From assembly GCA_016793635.1 (NCBI GenBank), contig JAEUMD010000013.1, positions 1 through 64,000 on the forward strand: a DNA stretch of 64,000 nucleotides, written 5' to 3'. Below, in pieces: positions 50,902 through 60,163 of this stretch. The notes below the pieces were generated by a model, which saw only the letters and a program-made list of their open reading frames with translations, was not told where the DNA came from and did not search any database. Source of the stretch: Hyphomicrobiaceae bacterium (GTDB lineage Bacteria; Pseudomonadota; Alphaproteobacteria; Rhizobiales; Hyphomicrobiaceae). Made by a program: the position numbers and the translations under genes. Within the stretch, counting starts at the first letter, position 1. Each line of letters opens with the position of its first letter.

Positions 50902-51282
50902 ATGGACACATTGCGACGGCGATCTTTCGGGTTGCTGTTGTTGGCGCTGGTGGCGGTGCTGACGGCAACGGTTTCGCGCGCGTACTGTGTTTCGAACCTC
51001 CGCGTGACGGAAGTCAGCGCGCCGCTCGGTGCCCAGGTCTTCTGCGGCGCCAGGATCGTTGTCGCGCAAGACCTCCCGTCGTTGCCCATTGCGCCGGCGT
51101 CGCCCCCGCATTGTGATTTCTGTACGGGCAGTGCGCCGGCGATTGTCGCTGAACCTGCCAGGCTGGTTCGGCCGGCCGAGTTCCCTCAGCCCGTCAGGTC
51201 CCGGCCGCAGAGCGCCGGCCCCATTTCGGATGGCTATCGGCCATCGGCGGCGTGCATACGTGGCCCACCTATCGAGATCTGA
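50902..51282 (+). CDS. DUF2946-like small exported protein
   Basis: The 126-residue precursor has a signal peptide (about 1-27) and then a Cys/Pro-rich stretch with HCDFC (residues 70-74) and a C-terminal RGPP. These are the marks of DUF2946 proteins, which are usually found near copper or other metal transport genes. It precedes a His-rich outer membrane protein by 85 bases on the same strand, so the two likely work together in metal handling. Family assignment rests on short motifs only. The start is placed by the signal peptide; no separate ribosome site is visible apart from AGG in the palindrome. Confidence 0.6.
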   Translation: MDTLRRRSFGLLLLALVAVLTATVSRAYCVSNLRVTEVSAPLGAQVFCGARIVVAQDLPSLPIAPASPPHCDFCTGSAPAIVAEPARLVRPAEFPQPVRSRPQSAGPISDGYRPSAACIRGPPIEI

Positions 51283-51367
51283 CTGACACCGTTCGGCCGT
51301 TCCGCCGCGCGCCCGAAGGCGTGCGCCTCCCCGTTCGCATCAGATCCGCTTTTGATCCAAGGTCCCC

Positions 51368-52429
51368 ATGACCAAGAAACATCCGACCGCCGCACTCGCG
51401 GCGAAGGCGGCGCTCGCCGTCACTGCCTGTGCCTTCGTGGCAAGTCCCGCCCACGCGCATCATCCGGGAGGCCCCGGCAACTCCAGCGGCGCCGGCCCGA
51501 TCAATACGATTTCCGCAACGTCGCTTGCCGCCGGTTCGGGTGTCGTCGGCGTCGTCCTCGACCATACGTTTCTCGACGCACTGAGCGATCAGACGCTGAC
51601 CACGGCGGTCGAGGCCGCGTACAACCAGGGCGAACACGCCCACATCCACTCGCTCGATTCACTGACCGCGCTGTCCCTCAATATCGCCTACGGCATCACC
51701 GACGATCTCACCCTCGCACTGCGGCTGCCGCACGTTAGCCGCAAGGGCATTCGGGCCGGCCACGTGCATGCCGGGCCACCGGTCGAATTCGAGGTTCACG
51801 ACGAAGGCTCGACATCGGGCGTCGGCGATTTATCGCTGCTGGCGCAGTGGCGGTTTCTCAAGGGGCCGTCGGGCTTCGAGGCGGCGCTACTCGGCGGTGT
51901 CAAGGCACCGACGGGACGGACCGAGGAAAAGAACGGCGACGGCGAGGTGCTCGACGCCGAATTTCAGCCGGGAAGTGGATCCTGGGACGGGATGTTTGGT
52001 CTTGCGCTCACGAGGCGTGTCGCCGCTTGGTCGTTCGACGCCAGCTTCCTCTATACGCTCGTGACCGAAGGCAGCCAGTCGACCGACCTCGGTGACCGGG
52101 TCAACTACGGACTGGCGGTTTCATATCGGATTGTCGGTCAAGAGGCCGGTGGTCACGTCCACGAAGGGCGCGCGCACGTGCATCCACAGGGGCCATCGCT
52201 CGACCTCGTTCTCGAGCTCAATGGAGAATGGCACGATCGACAGAGATCGCCCGGCGAGGTGGACGAGAATTCGGGTGGAAACGTCCTCTACGTTTCGCCG
52301 GGTGTCAGGCTTTCTCTCGACCGGGTGACGGGCTTCGCCTCGATCGGTGTCCCTGTGTTGACGGATCTCAATGGGGTGCAATCCGAGCCGGACTGGCGTC
52401 TCGTCACCGGAGTGTCGGTCGGATTCTGA
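51368..52429 (+). CDS. His-rich outer membrane transporter-like protein
   Basis: The 353-residue precursor has a signal peptide (about 1-30, ending AHA) and a beta-barrel-like body ending in Phe (GVSVGF). It resembles the MetA-pathway/transporter barrel family (SLNIAYGITDDLTLALRLPHVSRKG, VGDLSLLAQWRF, GGVKAPTGRT). Histidine clusters are prominent: HAHHPGG at the mature N-terminus, HAHIH, HVHAG and HVHEGRAHVH. They suggest binding of zinc, copper, cobalt or manganese at the cell surface. The location between a DUF2946-like gene and a Fur-family regulator supports a metal role; the ion is unknown. Confidence 0.75.
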   Translation: MTKKHPTAALAAKAALAVTACAFVASPAHAHHPGGPGNSSGAGPINTISATSLAAGSGVVGVVLDHTFLDALSDQTLTTAVEAAYNQGEHAHIHSLDSLTALSLNIAYGITDDLTLALRLPHVSRKGIRAGHVHAGPPVEFEVHDEGSTSGVGDLSLLAQWRFLKGPSGFEAALLGGVKAPTGRTEEKNGDGEVLDAEFQPGSGSWDGMFGLALTRRVAAWSFDASFLYTLVTEGSQSTDLGDRVNYGLAVSYRIVGQEAGGHVHEGRAHVHPQGPSLDLVLELNGEWHDRQRSPGEVDENSGGNVLYVSPGVRLSLDRVTGFASIGVPVLTDLNGVQSEPDWRLVTGVSVGF

Positions 52430-52447
52430 GCCGGTCCGCGTTCGGTC

Positions 52448-52483
52448 GCCTTCGATGGAAGTGTTCTCGTTTCCATCGAAGGC
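52448..52483. repeat. 13-bp inverted repeat after the His-rich gene
   Basis: GCCTTCGATGGAA and TTCCATCGAAGGC pair perfectly around a 10-base loop, 18 bases after the stop. No U-tract follows on either strand, so it may be a weak bidirectional terminator or a dispersed repeat. A related half-site occurs near 49,527. Confidence 0.6.
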
Positions 52484-52567
52484 GTGCAGACTCCATCGGC
52501 TCATCGTTTGAGAGCGCTTTGAGCGACGCTGATGGCTTGCGTGCCGTTCGCGCCGCTGGCCTACGGC

Positions 52568-53011
52568 TTACGACTTCGACGTTCTCGCGGTCTTGCCGCG
52601 AAGCGGGTGGCCGTAGAGTTCCAACGTGTGGCCCGTCAGCTCGTAACCTAGCTCGCGCGCAATCTCTGCCTGCAAGCGTTCGATCTCCTCGCTGCGGAAT
52701 TCGATCACCCGGCCCGTCGTCGTATCGATCAGATGGTCATGGTGGCGGTTCGGCGTCCGCTCCACGCGAGCGCGCGGGCCGCCGAAGCTGTGTTGCTCGA
52801 TGAGGCCCGCTTCGGCGAAGACCTTGAGCGTGCGATAGACGGTCGAAAGGGAGATGCGCGGATCGATCGCGGCCGCCCGGCGATGGATCTCGGACGCATC
52901 CGGGTGGTCGCGCGACGCCTGGACGACGTCGGCGATGACCTTGCGCTGGCCGGTGAGCCGCCGCCCTGCGCCGAGACGGGCCTTCAACGACGTTCCAACC
53001 TCTCCGCTCAT
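52568..53011 (-). CDS. mur: Fur-family regulator, Mur-like
   Basis: The 147-residue protein has the Fur winged helix (LTGQRKVIADVVQASRDHPDASEIHRRAAAIDPRISLSTVYRTLKVF) and the metal site HHDHLID. The CxxC zinc pair that follows this in classical Fur is replaced by DTTTGRVIEF, as in alphaproteobacterial Fur/Mur, which responds mainly to manganese. It is divergent from mntH, the usual Mur target, with a palindrome between them. Iron-responsive Fur remains possible. Confidence 0.88.
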   Translation of the reverse strand: MSGEVGTSLKARLGAGRRLTGQRKVIADVVQASRDHPDASEIHRRAAAIDPRISLSTVYRTLKVFAEAGLIEQHSFGGPRARVERTPNRHHDHLIDTTTGRVIEFRSEEIERLQAEIARELGYELTGHTLELYGHPLRGKTARTSKS

Positions 53012-53160
53012 GTCTCACCTTCCTGGATCGCGCTGGCGGGCGGTGGCGCCGCGACGGAGCACGGTCTGCCGTGTTGGGCTGGCGCCGTGGCTTGCTTGCC
53101 GCGCGTCAACGCGACAGACGCCCCCATTGACGCCATGCCTCTGAAAACGCTACATTATCG

Positions 53161-53183
53161 TTATTGCAAATTATTGGCAATAA
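53161..53183 (+). promoter_or_regulatory. AT-rich palindrome, candidate Mur/Fur box of mntH
   Basis: TTATTGC and GCAATAA are perfect inverted arms 9 bases apart in an otherwise GC-rich region. The site is 60 bases before the mntH start and 150 bases from the divergent regulator start, a position suited to repression of mntH and self-control. The arrangement is like Fur-family operators but is not an exact textbook match. Confidence 0.55.
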
Positions 53184-53243
53184 AAAGTGCTGGGTCGGGG
53201 GGCCGCTTTTCACCCGATGAGAACAACGGACGAGGCGGGTGCC

Positions 53244-54590
53244 ATGCTGAAGCCGGTAGAGCCGGGCGCGTCAGATCCGGGTTGGCGGCGCTCGCAGTCG
53301 GAGCCGCCTCTGACCGAAGTGTTCCGTTCGATCCGCGTATCGCCGTCGAGCTCGCCCTGGCGCAAGTTCCTGGCGTTTTTCGGTCCGGGCTATCTGGTCG
53401 CGGTCGGCTACATGGACCCGGGCAACTGGGCCACCTCGCTCGCCGGCGGCGCGCAATTCGGCTACGCGCTCCTGTTCGTGGCGCTGCTGTCGAACTTCAT
53501 GGCCATCATCCTGCAATCGCTCGCGGCCCGCCTGGCGATCGGCTCTGGCCGCGATCTCGCGCAAGCCTGCCGCGATGCCTATCCGCGCTGGGCGTCCTGG
53601 CCGCTCTGGCTGCTCGCGGAGCTCGCGATCTGCGCCACCGATCTCGCCGAGGTCATCGGCACGGCCATCGGCCTCAATCTTCTGTTTGGAATTCCACTCG
53701 AGATCGGCGTGATCGTCACCGCGCTCGACGTATTCCTTATCCTATGGCTGCAGAACCGAGGTTTCCGCCGGATCGAAGCGTTCGTCATTACGCTCCTCGG
53801 CGTCATCGCGGTGTGCTTCGCGGTTCAGATCGCTCTCGCCAGACCCGATTGGCATGCCGTGGTCACGGGCTTCGCGCCCACCACCGATCTGTTGTCCAAC
53901 CCGAACATGCTCTACCTCGCGCTCGGGATTATCGGCGCGACGGTGATGCCGCATAATCTCTACCTGCATTCCGGAATCGTGCAGACGCGGGCTTACGGCA
54001 CGACACTTCCGGAAAAGCGCGAGGCGCTGCATTACGCGACGCTCGATTCGACCGTCGCCTTGATGTTCGCGCTGACCATCAACGCTTCGATTCTCATCCT
54101 CGCAGCGGCGACGTTCCATCACACCGGACAGACGGACGTCGCCGAGATCGGCCGTGCGCACGAGCTGCTGGCGCCGCTGCTCGGTCTTTCCATCGCGCCG
54201 GCGCTCTTCGCAATCGCGCTTCTCGCCTGCGGTCTCAATTCGACGGTCACGGCGACGATGGCGGGCCAGATCGTGATGGAAGGCTTCATCGACATCCGGT
54301 TGCCGGCGTGGCTGCGCCGGCTTGTGACGCGGCTCGTCGCCATCGTCCCCGCCATCGTCGTCACGCTCATCTATGGCGAAGGGCACACGGCGAAGTTGCT
54401 GATCCTGAGCCAAGTGATCCTGAGCTTCCAGCTACCCTTCGCCGTCGTTCCGCTGGTGACGCTGACCGCCTCTCGGGCCAAGCTCGGCGATCTCGTCGCT
54501 CCGCGCTGGCTGACCGCTCTGTCCGCGCTGATCGCGGCGCTCATCATCGCGCTGAACGTGAAGCTGCTCTACGACCTCGTTGCGGGCTGA
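53244..54590 (+). CDS. mntH: NRAMP manganese/iron importer
   Basis: The 448-residue protein is a proton-coupled divalent metal importer with about 11 helices. The two metal-binding signatures are [11 protein letters not shown] (helix 1) and [16 protein letters not shown] (helix 6). ATG 53244 has GAGG eight bases upstream; an ATG nine codons earlier (53217) is also in frame with a poorer site. It is divergent from a Mur-like regulator with a candidate operator between, which suggests repression by manganese or iron. It converges on speE. Confidence 0.93.
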   Translation: MLKPVEPGASDPGWRRSQSEPPLTEVFRSIRVSPSSSPWRKFLAFFGPGYLVAVGYMDPGNWATSLAGGAQFGYALLFVALLSNFMAIILQSLAARLAIGSGRDLAQACRDAYPRWASWPLWLLAELAICATDLAEVIGTAIGLNLLFGIPLEIGVIVTALDVFLILWLQNRGFRRIEAFVITLLGVIAVCFAVQIALARPDWHAVVTGFAPTTDLLSNPNMLYLALGIIGATVMPHNLYLHSGIVQTRAYGTTLPEKREALHYATLDSTVALMFALTINASILILAAATFHHTGQTDVAEIGRAHELLAPLLGLSIAPALFAIALLACGLNSTVTATMAGQIVMEGFIDIRLPAWLRRLVTRLVAIVPAIVVTLIYGEGHTAKLLILSQVILSFQLPFAVVPLVTLTASRAKLGDLVAPRWLTALSALIAALIIALNVKLLYDLVAG

Positions 54591-54670
54591 GCCGACATCC
54601 GGGCAAGCCTGTTACCAATGGGGGGCAGAGCGAGGAGCGTCTCCGTCATGCATGGGTTCGCGTGGGCGGG

Positions 54671-55669
54671 TCAGATTTGTGGCTTCTTGCGCGGCGCAGT
54701 CTTCGCCGCGCCTTTGACCATCCGCCGCGTCGCCGCCTTCGCCTTGGCCATCTTGGGTTTGCGTGCCCGCGCGGATTTCGCATCGCGCTCGGGCGGGCGC
54801 CCGGCCGTTGTCGCTTCCATCACCACCTGCTCGGCGTAGCGCGGCAGCGCGAATGCGGCGACGTGGACCGCAGGCGTCCAGTACTTGAGGTTGTCGATCC
54901 CGCGCTTCTTCTGGCGTTTGGCGAGCGCCTTCGCCTCGAGCGCGAGGACGGCGGTTTGATCGGTCGCGAGGTTCAGTGCGAACGGTCCGCCGAAATAGCA
55001 AGGCTGCGTGCAAGTGTACGGCGCCACGCGCTTGAACAGCGACGCGAGGGCCCTGGTCGTTTGGCCGAGATGGTCGGGGAACAGGAACGGCAGGCCGTTC
55101 TGCGTCACGAGAATGCCGCCATCCTTCAGTGCCCGCTTGCACGCGGCGAAGAATTCAAGCGAATGCAACACGGCGGACGGGCCGATCGGCTCGGAGCTGT
55201 CGACAATGATGCAATCGAAGCGCTCCTTGGTCTCGGAGACGTAGCGAACGCCATCGGCGATGACCACGTCCACGCGGGGGTCGTCGAACACTTTGGCGGG
55301 GACCTCGGGGTAGTATCTCAATGCCGTGTCGACGACGGTGCGATCGATCTCGCAGAGCGTAGCCCGCCCGACGCCCGGGTGCTTCATGACCTCGCGCAAC
55401 ACGCCGCCGTCGCCGCCGCCGACCACCAGGACGCGCCGGGGCTTCTCGAGTGCCATCAGCGGAACGTGGGCCATCATCTCGTGGTAGACGAATTCGTCGG
55501 AGGTCGTGAGCTGGCACACGCCGTCGAGCATCAGCACCGTTCCCCAGGTCGCGTTGCGGAAGATGACGAGATGCTGATGTGCCGTCCGCACCTCGTGCAG
55601 AACCTCCTCGGCCTCGAGCGCGACCCGCCAATGCGGGTGGAACGTCTCCTCGATCCATCGCTTGCTCAT
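54671..55669 (-). CDS. speE: Spermidine synthase with basic C-terminal tail
   Basis: SpeE transfers an aminopropyl group from decarboxylated SAM to putrescine. The 332-residue protein has VLVVGGGDGGVLREVMKHP (about 82-100), the acidic DSSEPIGPS (about 155) and GILVTQNGLPF. The catalytic part ends near 285. The remaining tail is very Lys/Arg/Ala-rich (ARKPKMAKAKAATRR, GAAKTAPRKKPQI), unlike ordinary SpeE of about 285 residues, and may bind nucleic acid or membranes. GGAG precedes ATG 55669. It is transcribed after speD, with a strong hairpin between. Confidence 0.93.
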   Translation of the reverse strand: MSKRWIEETFHPHWRVALEAEEVLHEVRTAHQHLVIFRNATWGTVLMLDGVCQLTTSDEFVYHEMMAHVPLMALEKPRRVLVVGGGDGGVLREVMKHPGVGRATLCEIDRTVVDTALRYYPEVPAKVFDDPRVDVVIADGVRYVSETKERFDCIIVDSSEPIGPSAVLHSLEFFAACKRALKDGGILVTQNGLPFLFPDHLGQTTRALASLFKRVAPYTCTQPCYFGGPFALNLATDQTAVLALEAKALAKRQKKRGIDNLKYWTPAVHVAAFALPRYAEQVVMEATTAGRPPERDAKSARARKPKMAKAKAATRRMVKGAAKTAPRKKPQI

Positions 55670-55784
55670 CCCGCGAACTCCCAAATCGATATGAAACAGG
55701 CGCAATGTCGCTCGACCGGCATGAGGCTGGCGGGCCGCTGCGGCGTGAGCTGGCGGCACATGCTGGGTGCAAGCTGATAAGAAG

Positions 55785-55815
55785 AACGCGCGCCTCGTTT
55801 CGCGAGGCGCGCGTT
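55785..55815 (-). terminator. Intercistronic hairpin between speD and speE
   Basis: AACGCGCGCCTCG and CGAGGCGCGCGTT form a perfect 13-bp stem with a 5-base loop. On the minus strand it is followed by CTTCTTATC. It lies after the speD stop and before the speE start, so it can reduce readthrough and lower SpeE relative to SpeD. Confidence 0.65.
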
Positions 55816-55867
55816 TCATTTCCCGTGGCTGGCACCGATGGCCCCGCGGGGCCACCGGAACGGCTGC

Positions 55868-56428
55868 TCAAGCAGCCTTCTTCGCGCGCACCTTGCCCAT
55901 GCGGTAGGGTGCCGTTTTCGAGGCGGCGGCCTGCCACTTGGCGTGATGCAGTTCCTTGCCGCGCAGATGCTCCTTCACAACCACGTTGTCCGCATCGAAA
56001 TCCTTGCGGAGTACGTCGATTGCGAGGTGAGGCTTGGCCTCGCCGCACATGAAGATGTCGAGGGCGGCGTAATCCGCCTCCGGCCAGCTATGGATAGAGA
56101 TGTGGCTCTCCGAGAGCACGGCCACCCCCGACACGCCGCCATTGGGCGTGAAGTGATGCAGGTGAACGTGCAGGAGCGTCGCACCCGCCGCGTCGACACA
56201 ACGCTTCAGCGTACGCTCGATGTGCTTGATGTCATCGAGACGCTTGGCGCCAAACAGGTCGACGATAAGATGGGTACCCGCGAACTTCACGCCGTCTCGC
56301 TCGATGAAGAAATCCTTCCTCTCATCGGGCTCGAGAACGCGAACCGTTTCGTAGTGATCTTCCTTTTGGGCGGTGCTTGAACGAGTCAAGTCCATCCCCA
56401 ATTGGAAGAGGGCGTCATCGTAGGCCAT
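55868..56428 (-). CDS. speD: S-adenosylmethionine decarboxylase proenzyme
   Basis: SpeD makes decarboxylated SAM, the aminopropyl donor for SpeE. The 186-residue proenzyme carries the self-cleavage site LSESHISIHSWPE (about residues 109-121), where Ser becomes the pyruvoyl group. HHFTPNGGVSGVAV and the cysteine in FMCG are also conserved. A GGGGAGGG site fixes ATG 56428. The extra N-terminal 35 residues before the core (MAYDDALFQLGMDLTRSSTAQ) are typical of alphaproteobacterial forms. Confidence 0.93.
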   Translation of the reverse strand: MAYDDALFQLGMDLTRSSTAQKEDHYETVRVLEPDERKDFFIERDGVKFAGTHLIVDLFGAKRLDDIKHIERTLKRCVDAAGATLLHVHLHHFTPNGGVSGVAVLSESHISIHSWPEADYAALDIFMCGEAKPHLAIDVLRKDFDADNVVVKEHLRGKELHHAKWQAAASKTAPYRMGKVRAKKAA

Positions 56429-56744
56429 GTGACCCTCCCCAACCAGCAGACAGCTATGACCGCGCTCCTTACCTTTGGGGTCTAGGAAAACCTTACCTTC
56501 AGGGCAGGTGGACGAACGGAAGCGCTGATATGACCCCAATGCCCCCCCCGTGCAAGCGGAAATTGCCCCCTGCGGCCAAATTTTTTCGCAGCCCGCCACA
56601 GCGTGGTTAGCGCCCCGTGCATCAAGCTGATTCGGCGAGCGTTTCCGCGGGGCGCGGCGGGCCGTTCGAGGGTCCGCCGGCAGCGCCTTCCGAGCACCTG
56701 CTCGAGCGACGCGGATCGGGCCTTGCAAGGCAAGCAACGGCGCT
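56429..56744. other. 316-bp speD leader region
   Basis: No confident gene. On the minus strand a 46-codon frame (56622 down to 56482, beginning MHGALTTLWRAAKKF) ends 53 bases before speD but lacks a ribosome site. GGTAAGG occurs twice just after its end. Runs of C and T near 56,535-56,590 give a GC-skewed low-complexity patch. No AsmA terminator was recognised. Confidence 0.4.
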
Positions 56745-59288
56745 TCAGCGGAACCACTTGTCGAGCAGTTTTTTCGCCTTTTCGCCTTCCTTGCTGTCCT
56801 TGCCGAAGAGGTTGTCGACGATCTCGTTGGCGTCCTTGCCCTTGAGGCTCTTGCCGATCTGCTCGATCGCTTTCGTCGCCTGGCCCACATCGACCTTGGA
56901 GAGATCGGGCGTGAACTTGGGATCGCTCCATGGTCCGGTGATTCGCACGGGCACCTCGAGGCCGGAGAGATCGAGCGCTCCGCCTTGCCCGGACGTGTCG
57001 GAGACGATCTTCGGCCGCACGGTATAGTCGAGCTGGCGCTCGGTGAGCTGGATCTGCCCGGACCCGCCGACGCGCAGCAGCGGGCTCAGCAGCTTGAGGT
57101 CGTCGTTCTTGGCGACGCCGTCGGCGACGTCGAAGGTCGCCGAAAGCTCGCTGAAATCGGTCTTCTCCGACGGCGTCGACGAGAGGCCGGTGAGACGCCC
57201 CTGGCCTAGTCCTCGCACCACCTTTGCGATGTTGAAGCCGTTGATCGCGCCGTTCGAGAACAGGGTTTCGACGCGGCCGTTGAGGCTTTGAACGAGCTGG
57301 CGCTGGGTGGCGCCGCTGCCGGTGAGCGCCGCAGTGACGCGCCCGTCCCCCGATAGCCATTCGACCGAAGCGGCGTCCTTCAGCAGGCCTGCGGCGGCGA
57401 CACCGTCGACGACGAGGTTGGCGCCGAGTGCGGGCGTCGCGTTGGAGGCATCGATGGTGACTATTCCGCGGCCCGATCCATCGTAGAGTTGCACGCGCTC
57501 GAACGTCGCCTTGGCGACGCGGCCCTTCAGCGCCAGCGTCACGTCCGATTGGCCGATCTTGAGATCGCGGAATAGCAGCCGGCCGACCGAAAGCTTGGCA
57601 TCGGCGTCCACGAGGTCGAGCAGCCCGACGTCGAAAGGCTCGTCGCTCCAGCCTGAACGAGCGGTGTAGCCCTTGACGCGCGGACCGGGAGGCTGTTGCA
57701 GCAGGTCCTCGATCGAAGCGGGCGGCCGAGTTGCGCGCGCGGGCTCCTGAGCGCGCGGCGAGGCGTCGGGCGCATCCCGGTGCGCGGGCTTCGCGGGAAT
57801 TGCCCCGCCTGTCCCACGCGTGCCGATGTAGGCGTTGAGATCGAGTTCGGTGATCTTGAGGTCGGCTTTCACGTGGGGGCGTGTGCCGCCCGTTGCCGCG
57901 GCGATGTTGCCTCGGGCCTGCATCGAATCGAGCGATACCTCGGCGTTGTCGAACGTAACGAGGCCGGGAGATGTCTTGAGGCGGCCTTCGACGGCCAGCG
58001 GACCGAAGCCTTCGCCCGCGGGGAGCGTGCTGCCGAGCCACGCCGCGAGGGCGCGGGCCGATGGTGACTTGAACGCGACGTTGCCGTCGAGCGCCGCGCC
58101 CGATGCGATCTCGAGCGCGCCGGCAAATTTTGCATCGAGGGTCCGCGATTTGACCTCGATCGTGACCTTTGCGCGCTTTTCCTGGAGTAGACTCGCGACG
58201 GTCGAGACCGAGCCGTCGAAGGCGACGCTCTCGCCTTGCCAGTCGAGATCGCCCTTGGCGGAAACAGCGCTGGTCACGCTCGGGGCGGCTAAGACGGTGT
58301 CGATCGACGTGAAGCGATGCTGCGCGCCCGAGCGCTCGTCGGTGTAGTCCACCGTGCCGTCGACGATGCGGACGTCGTCGAGTTTCAATCCCTTCAAGGA
58401 CGCCAGTGCGGCGCCGGATGGCCCTTCACCCCCGGCGCGCTGCGCGGCACCTGCCAGCAGGAAGCCCTGCGCGGGAGTTCGCGCGTCGCTCACCACAGTC
58501 GCGCCGGGCGGCGCCGTTCTCGCTTCGGCAAAGCGGACCATGGGTTGCGGGGTGGTGCCGGCCGCCATATCCCAGCTCGCCCGCCCGTCGCGGTCGATGC
58601 GCAGGTCGAACGTGGGCCGCGTCAGCACGAGCCGCTTGACCTCGACATGGCGCGACAGCAGAGGCATGAGCTCGAGCGCCACGTCGAGCCGCTTCATCGT
58701 CGCCGTCGGCGGCGCACTCATACCGGGTGGCGGCGAGAGCGTGACGTCGGCGAGGGAAACGCCGATCGTCGGATAAAGTGTGATCCGGGCCGGGCCACGG
58801 ATTACGAGATCGCGTCCGGTCTGCCGTTTGACCGCCGCGATCGCTTCCTGGCGAATCAGATCGGTCGGCGGTGCGATGAGGGCAAAGGCGACGCCGAGGC
58901 CGGCGAGAACGGCAAAGCCGATCAGAACGAACGCGATGATCCCGAGAAACGACGATCTGCGGCGCGGCGCTGGGCGCGGTATGCCGCGCTGCGGCTGGAC
59001 GTAGCGCGACGGCGCGCCGGGTGGCGGGCGGTTTGGCGGTGCTGCCGCCGCGCCGCGCATATAGCGGGCGTCGGCGTCAGGTTGAGCACCACGAGGCGCC
59101 GGTTGATATCCGCCGGGGCGCCCGCTGGACGGATGCCCCTGCGCTGTGCCAGGCCGCGGCGGCGCGGTTCGCTGATCGCTCGGTCGAACGTCGTCGAAAC
59201 CTTGACCGCGCGGTGGCGGGGGCATTCCGGGAGGTGGCGGCGGTGTCCGGTAAGGCGGCTTGCCGTCGCCGCTGTTGCCGTTGCTCAT
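56745..59288 (-). CDS. AsmA-family envelope protein
   Basis: The 847-residue protein has a Pro/Arg-rich cytoplasmic N-terminus (1-110), one membrane helix (about 113-137) and a large periplasmic AsmA domain. The start of the domain is DLIRQEAIAAVKRQTGRDLVIRGPARITLYPTIGVSLADVTL, and the C-terminal AsmA_2 region contains GDGRVTAALTGSGATQRQLVQSLNGRVETLFSNGAINGFNIAKVVRG. AsmA-like proteins are bridge-like lipid-transfer candidates between the two membranes. ATG 59288 follows GAGAGGG. The Pro-rich front is longer than usual. Confidence 0.88.
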   Translation of the reverse strand: MSNGNSGDGKPPYRTPPPPPGMPPPPRGQGFDDVRPSDQRTAPPRPGTAQGHPSSGRPGGYQPAPRGAQPDADARYMRGAAAAPPNRPPPGAPSRYVQPQRGIPRPAPRRRSSFLGIIAFVLIGFAVLAGLGVAFALIAPPTDLIRQEAIAAVKRQTGRDLVIRGPARITLYPTIGVSLADVTLSPPPGMSAPPTATMKRLDVALELMPLLSRHVEVKRLVLTRPTFDLRIDRDGRASWDMAAGTTPQPMVRFAEARTAPPGATVVSDARTPAQGFLLAGAAQRAGGEGPSGAALASLKGLKLDDVRIVDGTVDYTDERSGAQHRFTSIDTVLAAPSVTSAVSAKGDLDWQGESVAFDGSVSTVASLLQEKRAKVTIEVKSRTLDAKFAGALEIASGAALDGNVAFKSPSARALAAWLGSTLPAGEGFGPLAVEGRLKTSPGLVTFDNAEVSLDSMQARGNIAAATGGTRPHVKADLKITELDLNAYIGTRGTGGAIPAKPAHRDAPDASPRAQEPARATRPPASIEDLLQQPPGPRVKGYTARSGWSDEPFDVGLLDLVDADAKLSVGRLLFRDLKIGQSDVTLALKGRVAKATFERVQLYDGSGRGIVTIDASNATPALGANLVVDGVAAAGLLKDAASVEWLSGDGRVTAALTGSGATQRQLVQSLNGRVETLFSNGAINGFNIAKVVRGLGQGRLTGLSSTPSEKTDFSELSATFDVADGVAKNDDLKLLSPLLRVGGSGQIQLTERQLDYTVRPKIVSDTSGQGGALDLSGLEVPVRITGPWSDPKFTPDLSKVDVGQATKAIEQIGKSLKGKDANEIVDNLFGKDSKEGEKAKKLLDKWFR

Positions 59289-59761
59289 GAGACCCTCTCC
59301 GTGCGTCGAAGCAGGCGCGGCGCGTCCGCCGTGTGCCCGCACGTTCTTCGCGCCGCTCGGTGTCGGCCCGCCCTCGCCGTTGCAGCCACCCGTCGAGGGC
59401 GGGCCTCGGTCGCCCTGACGGGGCACCGGCTTCAGCGCCCTGTCAGGCCATGCGAGGACGGGGCGCGCCCGGCGGGCGCATCGCATTGGCCGCCGTCCGG
59501 AGCCGCGCGGCTTCCCCACGAGACTTCGCACGTCGACCGGGCAATTGCTACGCCGGGATTGTGTCGGCCGTCGGCCGTGTGAAAACGGTATCTCCGCGCC
59601 CCCTGCAAGGGTGCTTTCTCGCGCGCGGCCAGACTGCAATCGACTTTTCTTGATGAAGCGCCGCTATCCGTCCGCAGGTGCCAGGCGCATAGTGGCAACT
59701 CAGGTGCAAGCTGGCCGGTGCTCGATGCCTTGCGACACCGGCTGAATAGCGAGGTTCGGCA
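59289..59761. other. 473-bp gap upstream of the AsmA gene
   Basis: Presumed promoter and leader of the AsmA gene. The AsmA frame stays open upstream for another 117 codons but without a ribosome site or protein-like sequence. No repeat, hairpin with U-tract or RNA gene was recognised. Confidence 0.45.
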
Positions 59762-60163
59762 CTACCGTCCGACGTCGCGCAACCGCATTTCGACGAGGCA
59801 GCTATTGCCATCGGCACCGTGCTCGATGGTGACTTCCTCGTTGACGTTCCAGTAGCGCTCCAATGTGCGCCCGCCATCGAGCTCGACACGCATCACCGAT
59901 TCGCCCCCGAGGCGATGGATGTCGTCAACGAGTGCACTCGTGGAATTGCACCAGTGCGGCCCGACCCGCGCCTCTGCAACTTCGGTGTTGGCCGGGTAGG
60001 TCTGCACGATAGCGGCTTCCCTCGCGTCAACCTCGCTCGCTTCGGGCTGGTCGCGCCCCGCTGACGCGGCCGCGCCCATGAGTGCAAGGCTCGAAGCGAG
60101 CGTGGTGACGAGAAGTGCAGCGCGCGCCGCATGGGCCGCGAGGAGCCGCTTGGTCAAGATCAC
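59762..60163 (-). CDS. Small exported protein, unknown
   Basis: The 133-residue precursor starts at GTG 60163 behind a GGGGGA run and has a signal peptide (about residues 1-35, ending ASAG). The mature part has two cysteines (GPHWCNSTS and GNSCLVEMR) that could form a disulfide, and a beta-rich end with VMRVELDGGRTLERYWNVNEEVTIEHG. No family recognised. It is on the same strand as the AsmA gene but 473 bases away. Confidence 0.7.
   Translation of the reverse strand: MILTKRLLAAHAARAALLVTTLASSLALMGAAASAGRDQPEASEVDAREAAIVQTYPANTEVAEARVGPHWCNSTSALVDDIHRLGGESVMRVELDGGRTLERYWNVNEEVTIEHGADGNSCLVEMRLRDVGR

Noticed and set aside
56482..56622. 46-codon leader peptide gene before speD
   Set aside because: No ribosome binding site and no sign of conservation can be judged from one sequence; kept only as a note on the gap.
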